Assembly: GCA_027475525.1 (NCBI GenBank)
Contig: JAMWFC010000126.1
Coordinates: 372,001 to 436,000, forward strand
Length of the DNA stretch: 64,000 bases
Direction: 5' to 3'
Source: Macrolepiota albuminosa
Lineage: Eukaryota > Basidiomycota > Agaricomycetes > Agaricales > Agaricaceae
Shown here: positions 44,045 through 55,849 of the stretch, one piece after another
How positions within the stretch are numbered: position 1 is the stretch's first letter
Layout: the number at the start of each line of letters is the position of its first letter
Position numbers and translations under genes: made by a program
Notes under the pieces: generated by a model
Databases searched by the model: none
Told to the model about the DNA's origin: nothing
What the model saw: only the letters and a program-made list of their open reading frames with translations

Positions 44045-45940
44045 TTACTCGTCTGATGTGTATTCCTCCTCTTCATTAGATTCATGTAATGCACCTGAAT
44101 AGAACAAATCCTCATCAAGCAGGTAGTCTGCTGTCAAAAATGCAAAGTTGTCCGGTGTATATGGCCTCTGAGGTCTGGGAAGTGTGATGTCTTCATAGTT
44201 TGCTATCAGGCCTGATGATGAAGATGGTGAGGGTGACTCTGACATATCAACAGACACATCATCAGTACGACCAGCTTGATTGAAAGGGCCAATGGGCCTA
44301 CATCGACCATGTTTTGCTCTAGCGCGAAATTCTTGTTCTGTTGAAATAAATTAACTATGATTACCAGTGCCAAATTATACTCACGTTGTTGATACAATTC
44401 GTTAATTCTTCTCTGATCCTCACGTCGAGTCATACGTGTCTCATATTCCTCCCACTCCTGGACATTGTTACCAGTAGGTAGGGTTGGAGAAGGAGATTGT
44501 TAGAAGGGGGAAGATGGGATTTGAAGAGCCGTTACATCAAAAAGCGGTGGAAGATTTTCTTCATCATTGGCTGCCATGCCTCCATCTGTCTCTTCTGCCA
44601 TCACAAGAAATAGCAGCGGAAGGTTTTCTTTGTCCTTGGTCGCTATATGTCCGCCGCTTCAGACTTCCATTTGTCCGCCATTACCGGCTGCCACAGTCTC
44701 CATCGCTGTTAGTCCTTCTGCTCCTTCACCAGCAATGAATAGAGGTGGCAAAGAATTGTTGTTCATCTCCTCTTCTGCAGGAATGAACAAAGGGGGCAAA
44801 TCATTGTCTTTGGTCTCCTCTTCCGCAGGAATGAACAAAGGAGGCAAAGAATCCTCTTCCATCTCCTCTTCTGCAGGAATAAACAAAGGTGGCAAAGATT
44901 TGTCTTCCATCTCCTCTTCTGTGGGAATGAACAAAGGCGGCAAAGATTTGTCTTCCGTCTCCTCTTCTGCAAGAATGAACAAAGGAGGGATACCCTCTAA
45001 GTCAGGATCACTAATGGATGGATTAGGGATATCCACCTGGTTATCATTGGTTTCCCCCAGCTCCCTGAATGTCCCATGGACATGAGCTGCTGGGATGGAA
45101 GGAAGTTGGGATGCCGGTTGAACCACAATGTGAGAGTTTTTCATTGTAGGGCCATACACCAGTCCAGTCCAGGTTTACTCTGACTGTAGAGGTGGTGGAA
45201 TGGATGTTGTGCGCTCGAGGGTTCAATATGTGTCAAGGATGGCCATTGGGGAGAGTCGACATCAGAGAGAGTGGTAAGATGGGCCATGGAGAGGCAGTCT
45301 TGAGGATCAGGCTGCTCACCATCAATACTGTTGGTATAGGACTCGATGCCTGTCAATTGGCCCGTCCGAGCAGGATCCACGGACCTGGCAATGGAACTGA
45401 CAATGGAAGCAGCAATGGACTTGCTGCCAGCAAACAGGCGGATCATATTGTTGGCTGTTGGCACATGTTCTATCCTATCCAGCGACTGCCACTTGTCTAG
45501 GGCTAGAAGCGTCCGCTGGTGGCCCCTGGTGGATCCGCTACCTGCAAACACACGGAGCAAATCGTCTGGTGCTGGGATGGACACCAATCTATCAGATGGC
45601 AATGTCATGGGCGGCAGGCAGTTGCATGCCAAGAAGCTTTCAAGAGAGTGGAAGCCTTGCTAATGTATGAGAAGGCAATGAATGCTCTAGCGTTTCATTG
45701 CTTAAGACCTGAACATCCTCTCGGCCAATGTGGTTCCACCAATTACAGCCATACAGATTCCTGATAAGACCTTGACGGCCATCAACAAACTCCTGGATCT
45801 CTGTGGGCAAAGTTTGCTGATTTTGGAGAGGGAAAAATCGGCTCATGCTTTTGATAATGTCTGGGACATTGCAGACCACATTATTTAGTGATGCAGCCCC
45901 CAGATATGACAATACAAAGTTCTATGGCACATAGTCAGAT
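44045..45940 (-). pseudogene. KDZ companion ORF, copy 1, with LPPLFIPAEEE repeats
   Basis: The minus strand reads VVCNVPDIIKSMSRFFPLQN, then NLYGCNWWNHIGREDVQVLS. A Ser/Thr-rich centre follows (RLFAGSKSIAASIVSS, DPQDCLSMAHLTTL, HPFHHLYSQSKPGL). Next are six tandem units of 16-18 residues around SLPPLFIPAEEEMED, and then TGNNVQEWEEYETRMTRRED. A 47-nt intron (44338-44384, GTGAGT/CAG) leads to an exon rich in Ser and acidic residues ending YTSDE at 44045. Damage seen: a frameshift near 45640, one in the 45150 region, TGA at 44659-44661 (Trp in copy 2) and TAA at 44500-44502. Copy 2 supplies the missing N-terminus. The repeat units read like a low-complexity acidic interaction tail. Function is unknown. 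It lies directly 3' of the KDZ transposase in both copies. Confidence 0.65.
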
Positions 45941-45949
45941 CCTGCATCT

Positions 45950-46010
45950 GTCACATCAATCCGTCTCTACATCTGTCATATCAATCCGTCTCTGCATCCA
46001 CCATTTTCAC
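45950..46010. repeat. 29-bp short tandem repeat, KDZ/companion junction
   Basis: TCATATCAATCCGTCTCTGC-type units, about two here and about four in the second block copy (60280-60355). Confidence 0.7.
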
Positions 46011-46518
46011 AGCAGATCTCTTGCAGTTTGGGGAGGAATAAAATAAGGAAGCACCCACCTAAATTTATCAATTGCCATTGAGGCCAATTCTTACCACATG
46101 GCCACCTTTTTGTGGGCATATGACTGGAGACCTCTTTTCTTCACTGACATATGACGCTTTGACCAACTATCTGCCTGGTTGAAGAAATACCAAACTGTCC
46201 ACTCCATTTCACTCATGACAAGCTGACATTCCTCTGTCCATCTGTTGCGTTGTGCTCTAGCACGTAGATAATGAACACAATTAACTGAAGAGATATGTTC
46301 ACAAATGAATGTAATGATAACAGAAATGTTAACAAGAGGACTCACATTCAGAAATAGTTGCAGATTCATTTTCTGCATCAGAATTAGAGTGCCATATTCA
46401 AGATACCTTGATCCTTGATGAACCAGGAATGTTGGGATCTTGTATAGCTGTGCTTGCATTCAAATCCGCTTTCTGTAGAACTGGATACTTTCTCTGAATG
46501 CTGGGGTCCGATCCCAGT

Positions 46519-47112
46519 TGTCAGGGGACCCCTCATTCCTTTCTTCCTTCACTCCTTATTTCTTCACTCTCCTTTCATTCACTTCCTTATTTCTTCTACC
46601 ATTCTCTCATTTTGCTGTTACTACTTCTTCAACACTATCTGTTGGTACTATTCTCAACCTTCCTTATTTCTTCTACCATTCTCTCATTTTGCTGTTACTA
46701 CTTCTTCAACACTATCTGTTGGTACTATTCTCAACCTTGAGGTGCTCTGGTTCTTTAGCTATCACTCAGACAAGTGTGGGCCCTTCAGCACCGCTCCAGG
46801 CTGCTTAGATAAGCCGGAGTTTGCCTTTCTGACTTCTAAAGTCCGGAGCTTTCCTCCCTTGTTTGCACACTTGTTTGATTAGTCAATTTTCGAGTTTTTA
46901 AGGTTTTGTTGTACTGTACAGTTGTTTCCCACGCTTCAGAGGCCCCAGAAGCGTCCAACCTGGCATAGGGAATCCCCAGACTTGTTCTCTTTGGATCTCC
47001 CTCTGCCAGGTGAGTAGCTACCTTGATATTGTCAGTATATATTCTAATACACTTTGGATCTCCCTCTGCCAGCTGTGTGACTGAGCCACAGCCTCTAGAG
47101 GTCGCCCTTACA
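46519..47112 (+). mobile_element. solo LTR, family A, inserted in KDZ copy 1
   Basis: 594 bp with the target duplication CCAGT (46514-46518 and 47113-47117). Without the 77-bp duplication it holds (46582-46735) it would be 517 bp, matching the 518- and 520-bp copies. The second KDZ copy (near 60717) shows the empty site. Confidence 0.95.
46582..46735. repeat. 77-bp exact tandem duplication inside an LTR
   Basis: TTCCTTATTTCTTCTACC recurs at 46583 and 46660; the other LTR copies have it once. Confidence 0.97.
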
Positions 47113-47688
47113 CCAGTCACAGCAGAGCACTGCAGCATTGTGTATAGGCACGAGCCTTCACCAGGATTGAGGCCTGGATTCTTTAAAGAGATGCATGAGC
47201 TCGAGTTTTCACATTCTTGCTTGGGGCAACCTGGACAACATGAGAATATAGGAATGATTTCTCTGCAATGAATTCCTGAAGGGCTTGCAGGAGCCTTTCA
47301 ATTTCAATCAAGTGCAGATTGTGCTCTATCATTGTTAATGGTGAGACATTATCCATGATCATAGATGGGAAGGAGATTTCAAAATCTTCTGAAACAACTA
47401 CATCCGTTGGTTCAAGATTATCTGCCAGCGGTACTAGTGGATCTGCTGGTTGTCCATCTTCTGCCATTTCATTGTTGTCAAAGGCTCCGGGAACTTCATC
47501 CGCTTTCAGGGGAGCAGTCCGCCTTCCACCAGCAATGAACCCGCTCCTGTCCTGAGAAGCAGCAAGGACATTGAGTTGAATCTTTAATAGTTCTCTTTCC
47601 ACCTTGACCTTTTGCTGATCATCATTGCTTGCATGCTGATTCAAATGGCAAACCTGGTCCTGAATTGTAATTCTGAGCTTCCAATTAA

Positions 47689-47842
47689 TGAAATAGGTTG
47701 GGCCATCAGCAATACACCTTACTGCTGCTCCTCAATGTCAAGGGCAAGTTGAATCCAGAAGGAATTGAAATAGGTTGGGCCATCAGCAATACACCTTACT
47801 GCTGCTCCTCAATGTCAAGGGCAAGTTGAATCCAGAAGGAAT
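47689..47842. repeat. 77-bp exact tandem duplication in KDZ copy 1
   Basis: AAATAGGTTGGGCCATCAGC recurs at 47691 and 47768. KDZ copy 2 has it once. Confidence 0.95.
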
Positions 47843-50491
47843 TAATATTCATTGCTGCAACATCCGTTGAGTGGTTTCCACTGTCTGCTGCCATTCGGTC
47901 TTCACTTGCACTATTGAAGGTTATTGTACAAGCTTTCAGAATATTCATTGCTTTATGGTTTCCCTCCTCTCTGAGCCTTTCTGCCTTAGCTATTCTGGCT
48001 TCCCAGCTTGTTAGTAAATCTGTTGATATTCCAATGGATCACTCGGTGAAATATTAAACGGCTGCATCTCTCATCTCAACAGCAGTCCTATACTTTCGAC
48101 ATAGGAATGGAACCATGTCAAGCAGCTTCTTCCAGTTTGAATCACACATGTGATCATCAAGGATTTCTGCTCGATGTGCCAAGGTAGTTGTATGGGCCAT
48201 CTGTGAGACTTCATTTAGTGTAGACCAGAGACTTTCAATTATCTCCCCAGCCAAATAACCAGCCCTGGGAATGAAGGACGGGGCAAAGCAGAAAAAACAA
48301 TCCTCCTTATGCCCATGGACATGAAGAAGTCCTATTGCAAAGTCCATGAGTAGATTATCTGGCAGGACTTCTCTGGCCTCAGCAAGCCATTCAGAAAATT
48401 TGACACACCACTGGCATGCTATGTCATATACCAGTAGGAGACGCTGAATCCCATCCATGTTGGTTGTCTTAACTGCCCATGTGATGGAAAAGTCTGTGTA
48501 AACCTGGCCTTCATCACGGGTCAGGTTTGTTACACTATTAGGAGCAAAGCAGCCCTGCCATGTACATGCTGTTGCAACAATACCAGTAATGTCACATGAC
48601 TTGTTCATCATCAGGGCCTTTTCAATAGCTTTGAATGTGTTTTCACAAGCGGCTCCCTGGACAGACGGAGGTCCAGCAGACAGCCGACGGACAGGATTGA
48701 ATTGATGAGCAGACGGCGGACAAGTAAAGTTAAAAAATGTTACTCACCATTGGCTGTTCCTTTGCGTGCTTGAGATAGTGAGTGAGCTCATCCCTCCTGG
48801 CCATCATACCACCCTCTTCTGAATGCCATACATCATGAGCAGGATTAGAATGTCAGACGTGATCTGCCTTGAAGTTGCCGTCCATCATTAAAGAACGATT
48901 GAACTTCCACTAGACAGGATCTTCTTCCCAGTTGGATGGAAGATTGACTCCTGGTTGGGGACAAGTTGGACAGAATATTGCAAGTTCACCACGGTCCGGC
49001 GCCATGGGAAGCCTCAATTCATCATAGTCAAAGCCTGCCCACTTCAACTTCTTCAGCCACTGCCATGAATGAGAAATTCATCGTAGCTTGTGGTAAAGGT
49101 TATCCACCTCACCAGAAGATGCAATCGGGGAAGTTATTTTTGCAATTTTCTGCCAGTACTGGTAGGCAGATGCTTTGCACTCTAGATTTGTCAGACGGAA
49201 GTTGTCCAGCACAGCCATTGTAAAATATGTTTGTGTCTGATCAAATGCACTGGAGACCAGCTGTGAGCGGATGGTATCCTCCACCAAGACATCCATCCCA
49301 GAACACTCACATGAAATGACAGTGATGTAGTGTACTCCAGTTGTGTGAACAATCCATTGTATTGGATTTCCAAAGCAATCATATCTGTCTATACAGAACC
49401 CATTCATGGCTGGCCGATCTTCTGGAATATCTTCTATTGGCACATTATTCTCTGGTTCCTGTTGCTCTTCCTCTTCCATGATTTGATCAAGGCTGGCATC
49501 CTGAAGTCTGCTCAGGAAATCTGAAGTCATGGATGGATGCGCTGCCGGATGTCCCGGATCGCTATCCGCTGATGGAAGTTCAACATCCAGTTGATATTCA
49601 AGTCGTAGAAACTCTTGCTCCTGAATGTCCTTTTTTCACTCGTGGTCCTCAAGAGCCCTGACTCTGACCTTCCCTTGATGACAGTTTGCATGCAATGAAT
49701 TGTGTTGGATATAGAAATACCCTCCAGTATCCGACATATTCATTGGTTGGAAATACCTACCATTCCATACTTCAGGTCGGTGAAACGGGTTGGAGTCGTG
49801 CGTGCGGCGGAAACATCCGCGACAGAATATTCTTGACCCAACGCAATCACGGCATCGCCATCGTGCGAGGTAATGGTCAGGACAAGCAAGGCAATCAGTA
49901 ATGTCATCCATTGATTCACGACCAAGCAATCCATTGAGCAACTGTGGAACATGGTTGATGAAGTCGTTAAGATAATCTGCCTGTGTCTATGTATGAACTT
50001 GAATAATTTGCTCTCAATAATAGCATACATTCAAATCACCTTTACATGCCTTATGGATATGGGCATTGTATCATCTACATCATCTACCATTGGATTGTTG
50101 TCCAAGTGTGCAAAGTTATCATCATCTATCTGCAAATGCTGCAGGTGGTGCACCACTTACAATGGGAGCGGGACCCAGTGGTAGCCGTTGTGTTATGAGG
50201 ACTGGCAACCCTTGTGTGTTCTGAGTGAGTCATGTCCTTTCCTCAGCAAATGGGATGAGGTCCCTTTGTCTGATGACTGTTGTTTTTGGTTGCTTGCATT
50301 TCTTTAGAGAGTTCAGGTTCATGATCAAAATATCTATGGCCAGGACCTAGCCATTGTACGGGATATCTAATGAGACTGCTCATCAATATCGGCAATATGC
50401 CCCAATTTGGATGGGCTGGATACCAGTGGACAGCGGACCCTATCCATCGAAGACCAACGGAATCCGTTTGTCATCAACGGACACTGAACAG

Positions 50492-50645
50492 AAAATCTAT
50501 ATTTTATCATGTGATCCTTCGGTTGAGAACTGTGTGGTTGCAGAAAATTATATTGTCTACAAACATGTAAAATCTATATTTTATCATGTGATCCTTCGGT
50601 TGAGAACTGTGTGGTTGCAGAAAATTATATTGTCTACAAACATGT
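50492..50645. repeat. 77-bp exact tandem duplication
   Basis: AAAATCTATATTTTATCATG recurs at 50492 and 50569 and shifts the reading frame. Confidence 0.95.
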
Positions 50646-51693
50646 TTGCCCTCCTGCAACCACCTGAACCAATATTTTCACCAAAGAAAAGATGGTTGGA
50701 ACCAATATTTATAGCAGAAGAAAGATCTATCTTTGAACCATACAAGGAACTCTATTGCTCCTCAACTACTCCTCAAGCTTGGACTGCTATCTTAAAGGAT
50801 AAAATCCTAACGGATATCTTCAACTACTGGGCCACTAAGAGGACAGAGCCAAAAACAGGGGAAGAGTGGGCAGAGAGAATCAAAGTAGGTACAGCAACTC
50901 ATTGCAAAGAACTAGACATCATTTGCTTGAATAGAAGGTTGTCCAGTATATCAAGAATTGCTGGTGCCCTTATTACCAGCAGAAAGATCCAAAGGTGCTC
51001 CTGAAAACTTCACTGCAAGATGTTGTCCAGCAGACAATGGCAAAGGAGTTAAACGAGGAGATCCAGAACTTGTTGAGGGGTAAGGATCACAATGCCTCAG
51101 GATTGGATACATTTGCACAATATAATGTGGCTGTCAGAAATGTTATGCATCAACTCACACTGCAGGAGGAAAGTCGTTTATGGAAGATGGCGGCAGAATG
51201 GAGCAAAAAAGGAAATCCACCAAAAATTCAGCGCAAGTTGGTACTCCTTCCATCCTCCATCCATCCTCTATTCATTGTACATCCATCTGCTTGATTCCGC
51301 TTTCTAATCATTGTCTCTCCAGGAAGGCCCAAAAGCATGGTTTGAAGCGTGTGGACGATGCAGATGTGCTTCGATTTAGAGAGATGGGCATGTTGAGTTG
51401 GACTGTTGTTGGTTGGTATGCAGATGAAGGCATGACTATTAGAATGTATGTGGTGCCATAATCTTGGTCAGTCTGAGCTATTGCGTCTGCTGAACTTCTG
51501 GAGAGACCGTCAAGGACAGTATAGATCTGGTGACACCTTCCGCTGGACAGTTTATCTCAACCGTCACAAGCAGCCAGTAGCTGCTGAGTATGGCACCTGA
51601 GCTGATCGTGAAAAAAATGCAGCAGCAGCAGCAGCACATAAGGCTACATGCAAAAATGGAGGGAAAAATCGGAAACAGAGGCCAACACCATCA

Positions 51694-51849
51694 GCGGTAG
51701 TCAATGGCAACAATAGGACCATTGCTAATGATGGAGCTGCTGATGGCAAATCTGCTTTAGTCACCAGATCTGCGGTAGTCAATGGCAACAGTAGGACCAT
51801 TGCTAATCATGGAGCTGCTGATGGCAGATCCGCTTTAGTCACCGGATCT
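51694..51849. repeat. 78-bp in-frame coding tandem repeat
   Basis: GCGGTAGTCAATGGCAACA recurs at 51694 and 51772, two diverged 26-codon units. Period 78 and divergence set it apart from the 77-bp set. Confidence 0.85.
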
Positions 51850-52355
51850 GCAGCCAACTTGGAGTGGCAACTGGGGCCTACACTTCCCCTGTCACCTAGC
51901 GTACCACACACACCACTGCCTGACTTACAGGAGGAACCTCCTGTCTTGCGCTCACTGCACACTCCCCAGCCTCAGCGCCACAACAGATCCACGGTTCACA
52001 ATGAATCCTGACCAAATGTATCAGCTTCTGCTCACGACGAGTCTGCTCTTGAAAAATCTGTTCATGATGGATGTGGTGATGATACAGCAGTGGTAGATGC
52101 CACTACCATCCACCTCTTACAACAAAGAGGATGGAGCCATCCAGACCCTCCAATTAATGGCTCTAGTGATGGTTCCCCTAGATATAGAGTGTCAAGAAGG
52201 GTGCTCGACATTCTTCAAGATGAGGACAATGACCAATTTGAAGGTGAGGGAAGGCCGGCATTACAAAACCAAAAGAAGCGCAAGGCATTGCCTAACCAAT
52301 TGTCAACAAATTCCAAGCGACCCTGCAAGTCTCAAGCACAAATGCTACAGGAAGA

Positions 52356-52509
52356 TGCAGCTCAATACATTGATATGTCTACACCAGCAAAAAGGAGTAG
52401 CAGCTGCACTAAGGTCATTTGACCAGTCCGCCTGCAGCTCAATACATTGATATGTCTACACCAGCAAAAAGGAGTAGCAGCTGCACTAAGGTCATTTGAC
52501 CAGTCCGCC
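52356..52509. repeat. 77-bp exact tandem duplication
   Basis: TGCAGCTCAATACATTGATA recurs at 52356 and 52433, across the stop codon of the preceding pseudogene. Confidence 0.95.
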
Positions 52510-52852
52510 ATCATTGATGTGGGGAAGGGGAAAATGTTACATTACATTTTTGTAAACTATAGTGTTACAAAAATGTAGCAATGTCTATCATAATGAAAAA
52601 AAATATTGTACAATAACAAACCGTCCATCTTAAACTGTCTATCTTCACTTGTCTTCTGTTGCCTTCCATCTCTCAGTAAGCCAACTGGATGATCAGGTCC
52701 GTTGCATTGGCAGCTGACTACTTCAGGAGTTGCTGTGAGCCCATCCTCTTGGGCCAGGGAGAGGGTCCTCAGCAGGGACTGGCAGAGGGATGGAAGATGG
52801 TTGAGGGGGTGACAAAGATGTTCATGTGGGAGACGTCTCTGAGGATGTTTGT

Positions 52853-54545
52853 CAAAGCGGGGATGAAGCAATGGTGAGAGCAGATAAGTCAGCGGCATGA
52901 TGGGATTGGTCAGTGGCAAGGGCAGAGGTGTCACTAGTGGAAACGGATATGTCAGCAGTGGCAGGGGATTGGTCAGTGATGGGGTCAGGAGTGGTTTCTT
53001 CCTCTTCAACGATGGGTCCAAGTCCACTGTGCCCTGTTGTATGCACTGCCACATCATCCTGAGCTAACGGACTGGAGGGACGGGTGGAGATGTGAAGTTG
53101 ACTCTGCAAAGTGTCAACCATACCCCAAATATGGTGGATCTGCTCCTCCATCTGATGGATCCATCCGTCATGGGATGCAAGCATCTCACCCGCACGAGAA
53201 ACATTGGTTTGCAGGGTTTCCATGCGGCCACCAAGCATGTCGACCTGAGTCTGGTAGCGATGGAAGAAGTCCTCAATACGTGGTAACCAGCTTGCCTCAG
53301 CCATGACAAACCCGTTCCGCACCTGCTCCCCAACATTCTGCAATGCTTCCTGGAACCCATTCTCCATCCTGTCAAAATGGCTCTCTACCCCTGCCATTAC
53401 ACCAGCCACAATGTCCTTACTGTGACTAGACTCCATTGCCCGCTCCTTGCCCTTTCCCCTGACTGGAAGAGGATCCGCTGGGTGGTTGGAGGTCGACGAT
53501 TGAGATGGACGGATGGACGGTTTTGATGGTCCCGCGATTGGACTGGTTGGTTCATCTGCTAACTATTGGTTAGCTATTTGAGCAGGAAAAGAGTTTTATA
53601 CTGTCATCACTCTCAATAATCATCACTGACTTCTTTCTTAGTGGTTTTTCCCCCTTTCCCTTGTTGCTGGGCTTGACGGTTTTCTTGACAATCGTCAGGC
53701 TGCATGTTCATTTGCGAATGAGCTGGCAGGGATTGCATGTGGTGCCGCCCTTTGTCCTGACACACTGTAGCCGCTTACTTGCACAATATTGGCAAGGGGG
53801 GCTGATGTGCTGACCCTCGCAATGAGGTGCTGTCCTCAGATACCTGCCCAACAGCATCCCTCTAGTAATTTCCCCCTTCGGTATCCTGCCCTCTTGTTTT
53901 TCCTCTTCCTCTTCCTCTTTATCCTTGTCCTCATCCTTGTCCTCCTGCTCCTTCTGTTGACAATAGGTACCAGGAGGACTTTGACCAATATAGGTCACCC
54001 GTTTTGGCTTCTTGGAATTTGGTGATGGACCAGACAAATCTCCTGCCGCTGGAGGACTCAGTCGTTTTCTCTTCTTTAGAATTGGTGATGGACCAGACAA
54101 ATCTCCTGCTGCCATCCTATGACCTATCCAGTCTTCTTGTGCTAGTGCCGCTGACGGACCAGCCTCAGTCAACAGATCAGGTCATTCTTCACCCCCACTT
54201 GGTTCTTCCCCCCTTCCGCTCCTCTGGGTCCATTTCTTCGCAGCATCCTTCAACTGCCTGGTTATATCCTTGTCAGAAAGCTTGCTCTGGAGTAGCAGGA
54301 TAACTTTGTTGATGAAACTTCTCCTGGCATCAAGGAGGAGTTTCTTGTCATCCTTGACGTCCCTAACCTTGAACCACATGTCAATCTACAGGACGACTAT
54401 TAGTGCATGTCTATTAGGCAGGAGTGCTTGTATCTTACCAGGTCCTTCTGCTGTGCTTTGAGTTGTTGCAGGTCTCCTCTGAGAGCAAGGTATAATACTC
54501 GAACATCCACGTCAATGACCTGTTGGTGGAGTTCTTCGTTAGACA
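52853..54545 (-). pseudogene. Cys-cluster, coiled-coil protein, decayed
   Basis: The first exon starts ATG 54545 (MSNEELHQQVIDVDVRVLYL) and ends at KAQQKDL. A roughly 50-nt intron (GTAAGA/TAG, near 54387-54437) leads to IDMWFKVRDVKDDKKLLLDA. After a TGA at 54182-54184 (likely CGA) come the repeated unit GDLSGPSP with KKRKRLS and KKPKRVT (nuclear-type signals) and an acidic run. A Cys cluster follows (CQYCASKRLQC, eight residues, CNPC), with TGA at 53708-53710 just before another Cys. A later exon (53436-52853) holds GKGKERAMESSHSKDIVAGV, a coiled coil and a Ser/Thr-rich end. The layout mirrors the gene at 21.15 kb: doubled CxxC, basic repeats, coiled coil. No function is known. Both stops fit C-to-T change at CpG. 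Confidence 0.6.
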
Positions 54546-54741
54546 TGGTGGATGGAGAATTAAAGAAACGGACAAGAACTTTACACGAAGCAAGTTCTGA
54601 AAATAGATATCATGTGACCCTGTTTAAATTACAAAAGAAGTTTGATTTATTGCTTGACAAAACCTTACTTTGTTTATCTTACAGTTTAGTAAATAACAAT
54701 TAGCTAAGCAGGTCAAAAATTGCAAACGTCTTAATGTTTAT

Positions 54742-54824
54742 TGCACTAAGCAGGAGTCGAACCCACCTACTGCAACACACAATGAACACCAATGGATAAT
54801 ATTCCACTAGACCATCAATGCTTA
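54742..54824 (-). repeat. tRNA-derived SINE-like repeat
   Basis: Minus strand: GATGGTCTAGTGGAATATTA, then GGTGGGTTCGACTCCTGCTT. The B box is intact. Confidence 0.7.
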
Positions 54825-54956
54825 CTGTACACTGCTATAGTCTAAATAGATATCATGTCACCCTGTTTAAATTAGGACCTTACTTTGTTTATCATACTGT
54901 GTAGTAAATAACAATTAGCTAAGCAGGTCAAAAATTCTAAACAGTTTGAAATAAAT

Positions 54957-55036
54957 GCATTAGTAGGACTTGAACCTGCCTACTGCAAGACATAATAAAG
55001 ACCAATGGATAATATTCCACTAGACCACCAATGCTT
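54957..55036 (-). repeat. tRNA-derived SINE-like repeat
   Basis: Minus strand: GGTGGTCTAGTGGAATATTA, then GGCAGGTTCAAGTCCTACTA. Confidence 0.7.
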
Positions 55037-55114
55037 ACTGTATACTGCTATGATGTAAATAAACATCAGTCTAATATTCTGTGTGTGGTCAAAAATTGTT
55101 GAGTTCGATGTTAA

Positions 55115-55197
55115 TGCATTAGGAAAAGTCGAACCCACCTATTGCAAGACACAAGGAATACCAATTGGAAATATTCCGCTACACCACAGACGCTTTC
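55115..55197 (-). repeat. tRNA-derived SINE-like repeat
   Basis: Minus strand: GTGGTGTAGCGGAATATTTC, then GGTGGGTTCGACTTTTCC. Confidence 0.65.
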
Positions 55198-55409
55198 TGT
55201 ATAATGCTATGGTGTAAATCAATATCAGTCTAATATTCCGCTACACCCCATGGTTTTCCTCTTTCCTGTATACTTCTATGGTGTAAATAAATATCAGTCT
55301 AATATTGTCAATTCAATACAGATGCACCAGTTGCAGTAAAATCTCTATCCATTCAAATTCTGTATGGGTCTGTTTGTGCACTACATGAACATCGTCCTGA
55401 CTTGTAGTA

Positions 55410-55491
55410 AGCACCTGTAGTACAATGAAATATTCATAAATTGATATTTCATATTGTGCACAAGAGGTGGGTTTGACTCCTGCTAGTTCAC
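55410..55491 (+). repeat. tRNA-derived SINE-like repeat
   Basis: GCACCTGTAGTACAATGAAA, then GTGGGTTTGACTCCTGCTAG. The internal TTGATATTTCATATTGTGCA block is shared with 43523-43604. Confidence 0.7.
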
Positions 55492-55849
55492 ATTATATAA
55501 TAGCAGCAGGCCGCTGACGTCCGCTAGCATCATGAATTTGATCTGTTGAAAACTCCAGAGATTTCTGCAGTGGCAAAAGATGGACGAGCGTGCGCATGTG
55601 TTCATTCCAGAGCTCATGACCAGTTGATAATACACTGTGGCTGGATACCTTTGTGCTGGTCTTTGTAAAAAAGGTAGTCAGCCCTGGTGTATCGTCACTT
55701 GTCATGAGCTCTGGAATGATCTCATGTGTCAACTCCTCCATCCTATCCCGCTTCAGTAATTGCTAGAGTTTTGGTCAGATCAACTACCACAGGTGCTTAC
55801 TACAGGTCAGTATGATGTACATGTAGAGCAAAAATGCACCCATATAAAA

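Larger units (their letters stand above)
46091..49990 (-). pseudogene. KDZ transposase, copy 1
   Basis: Reading along the minus strand: a CxC2 zinc finger (CLACPDHYLARWRCRDC and FCRGCFRRTHDSNPFHRPEV, 49636-49941); the KDZ-associated region (VHYITVISCECSGMDVL, FRLTNLECKASAYQYW); ELAIFCPTCPQPGVNLPSNW; then the catalytic domain with DFSITWAVK, LLVYDIACQW, GLLHVHGHKEDCFFCFAPSF and GEIIESLWSTLNEVSQ; and the C-terminal helical part near 46100-46260. These are the expected KDZ landmarks in order, including the YDIACQ and GEIIE blocks that carry acidic catalytic residues. Stops at 48910-48912 (TAG) and 48853-48855 (TGA), a 77-bp duplication and a solo LTR (46519-47112) disable it. KDZ enzymes are cut-and-paste-type DNA transposases expanded in basidiomycetes. 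Confidence 0.88.
50354..52422 (+). pseudogene. unnamed agaricomycete protein, broken
   Basis: Plus-strand pieces appear in order: PEPIFSPKKRWLEPIFIAEE and FNYWATKRTEPKTGEEWAER; then GLDTFAQYNVAVRNVMHQLT with WKMAAEWSKKGNPPKIQRK; then RFREMGMLSWTVVGWYADEG; then HNRSTVHNES and a C-terminal part with GSPRYRVSRRVLDILQDEDN and basic motifs (KKRKALPNQ). A helical AEEW block followed by PPxIQRK and a later self-contained tail recurs in unnamed agaricomycete proteins. Several frame changes and stops separate the pieces, some possibly introns. A true 78-bp in-frame tandem repeat (51694-51849, two units of 26 residues beginning AVVNGN) and a 77-bp duplication (50492-50645) are present. It is divergent from KDZ copy 1, about 400 bp away. 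Function unknown. Confidence 0.5.
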
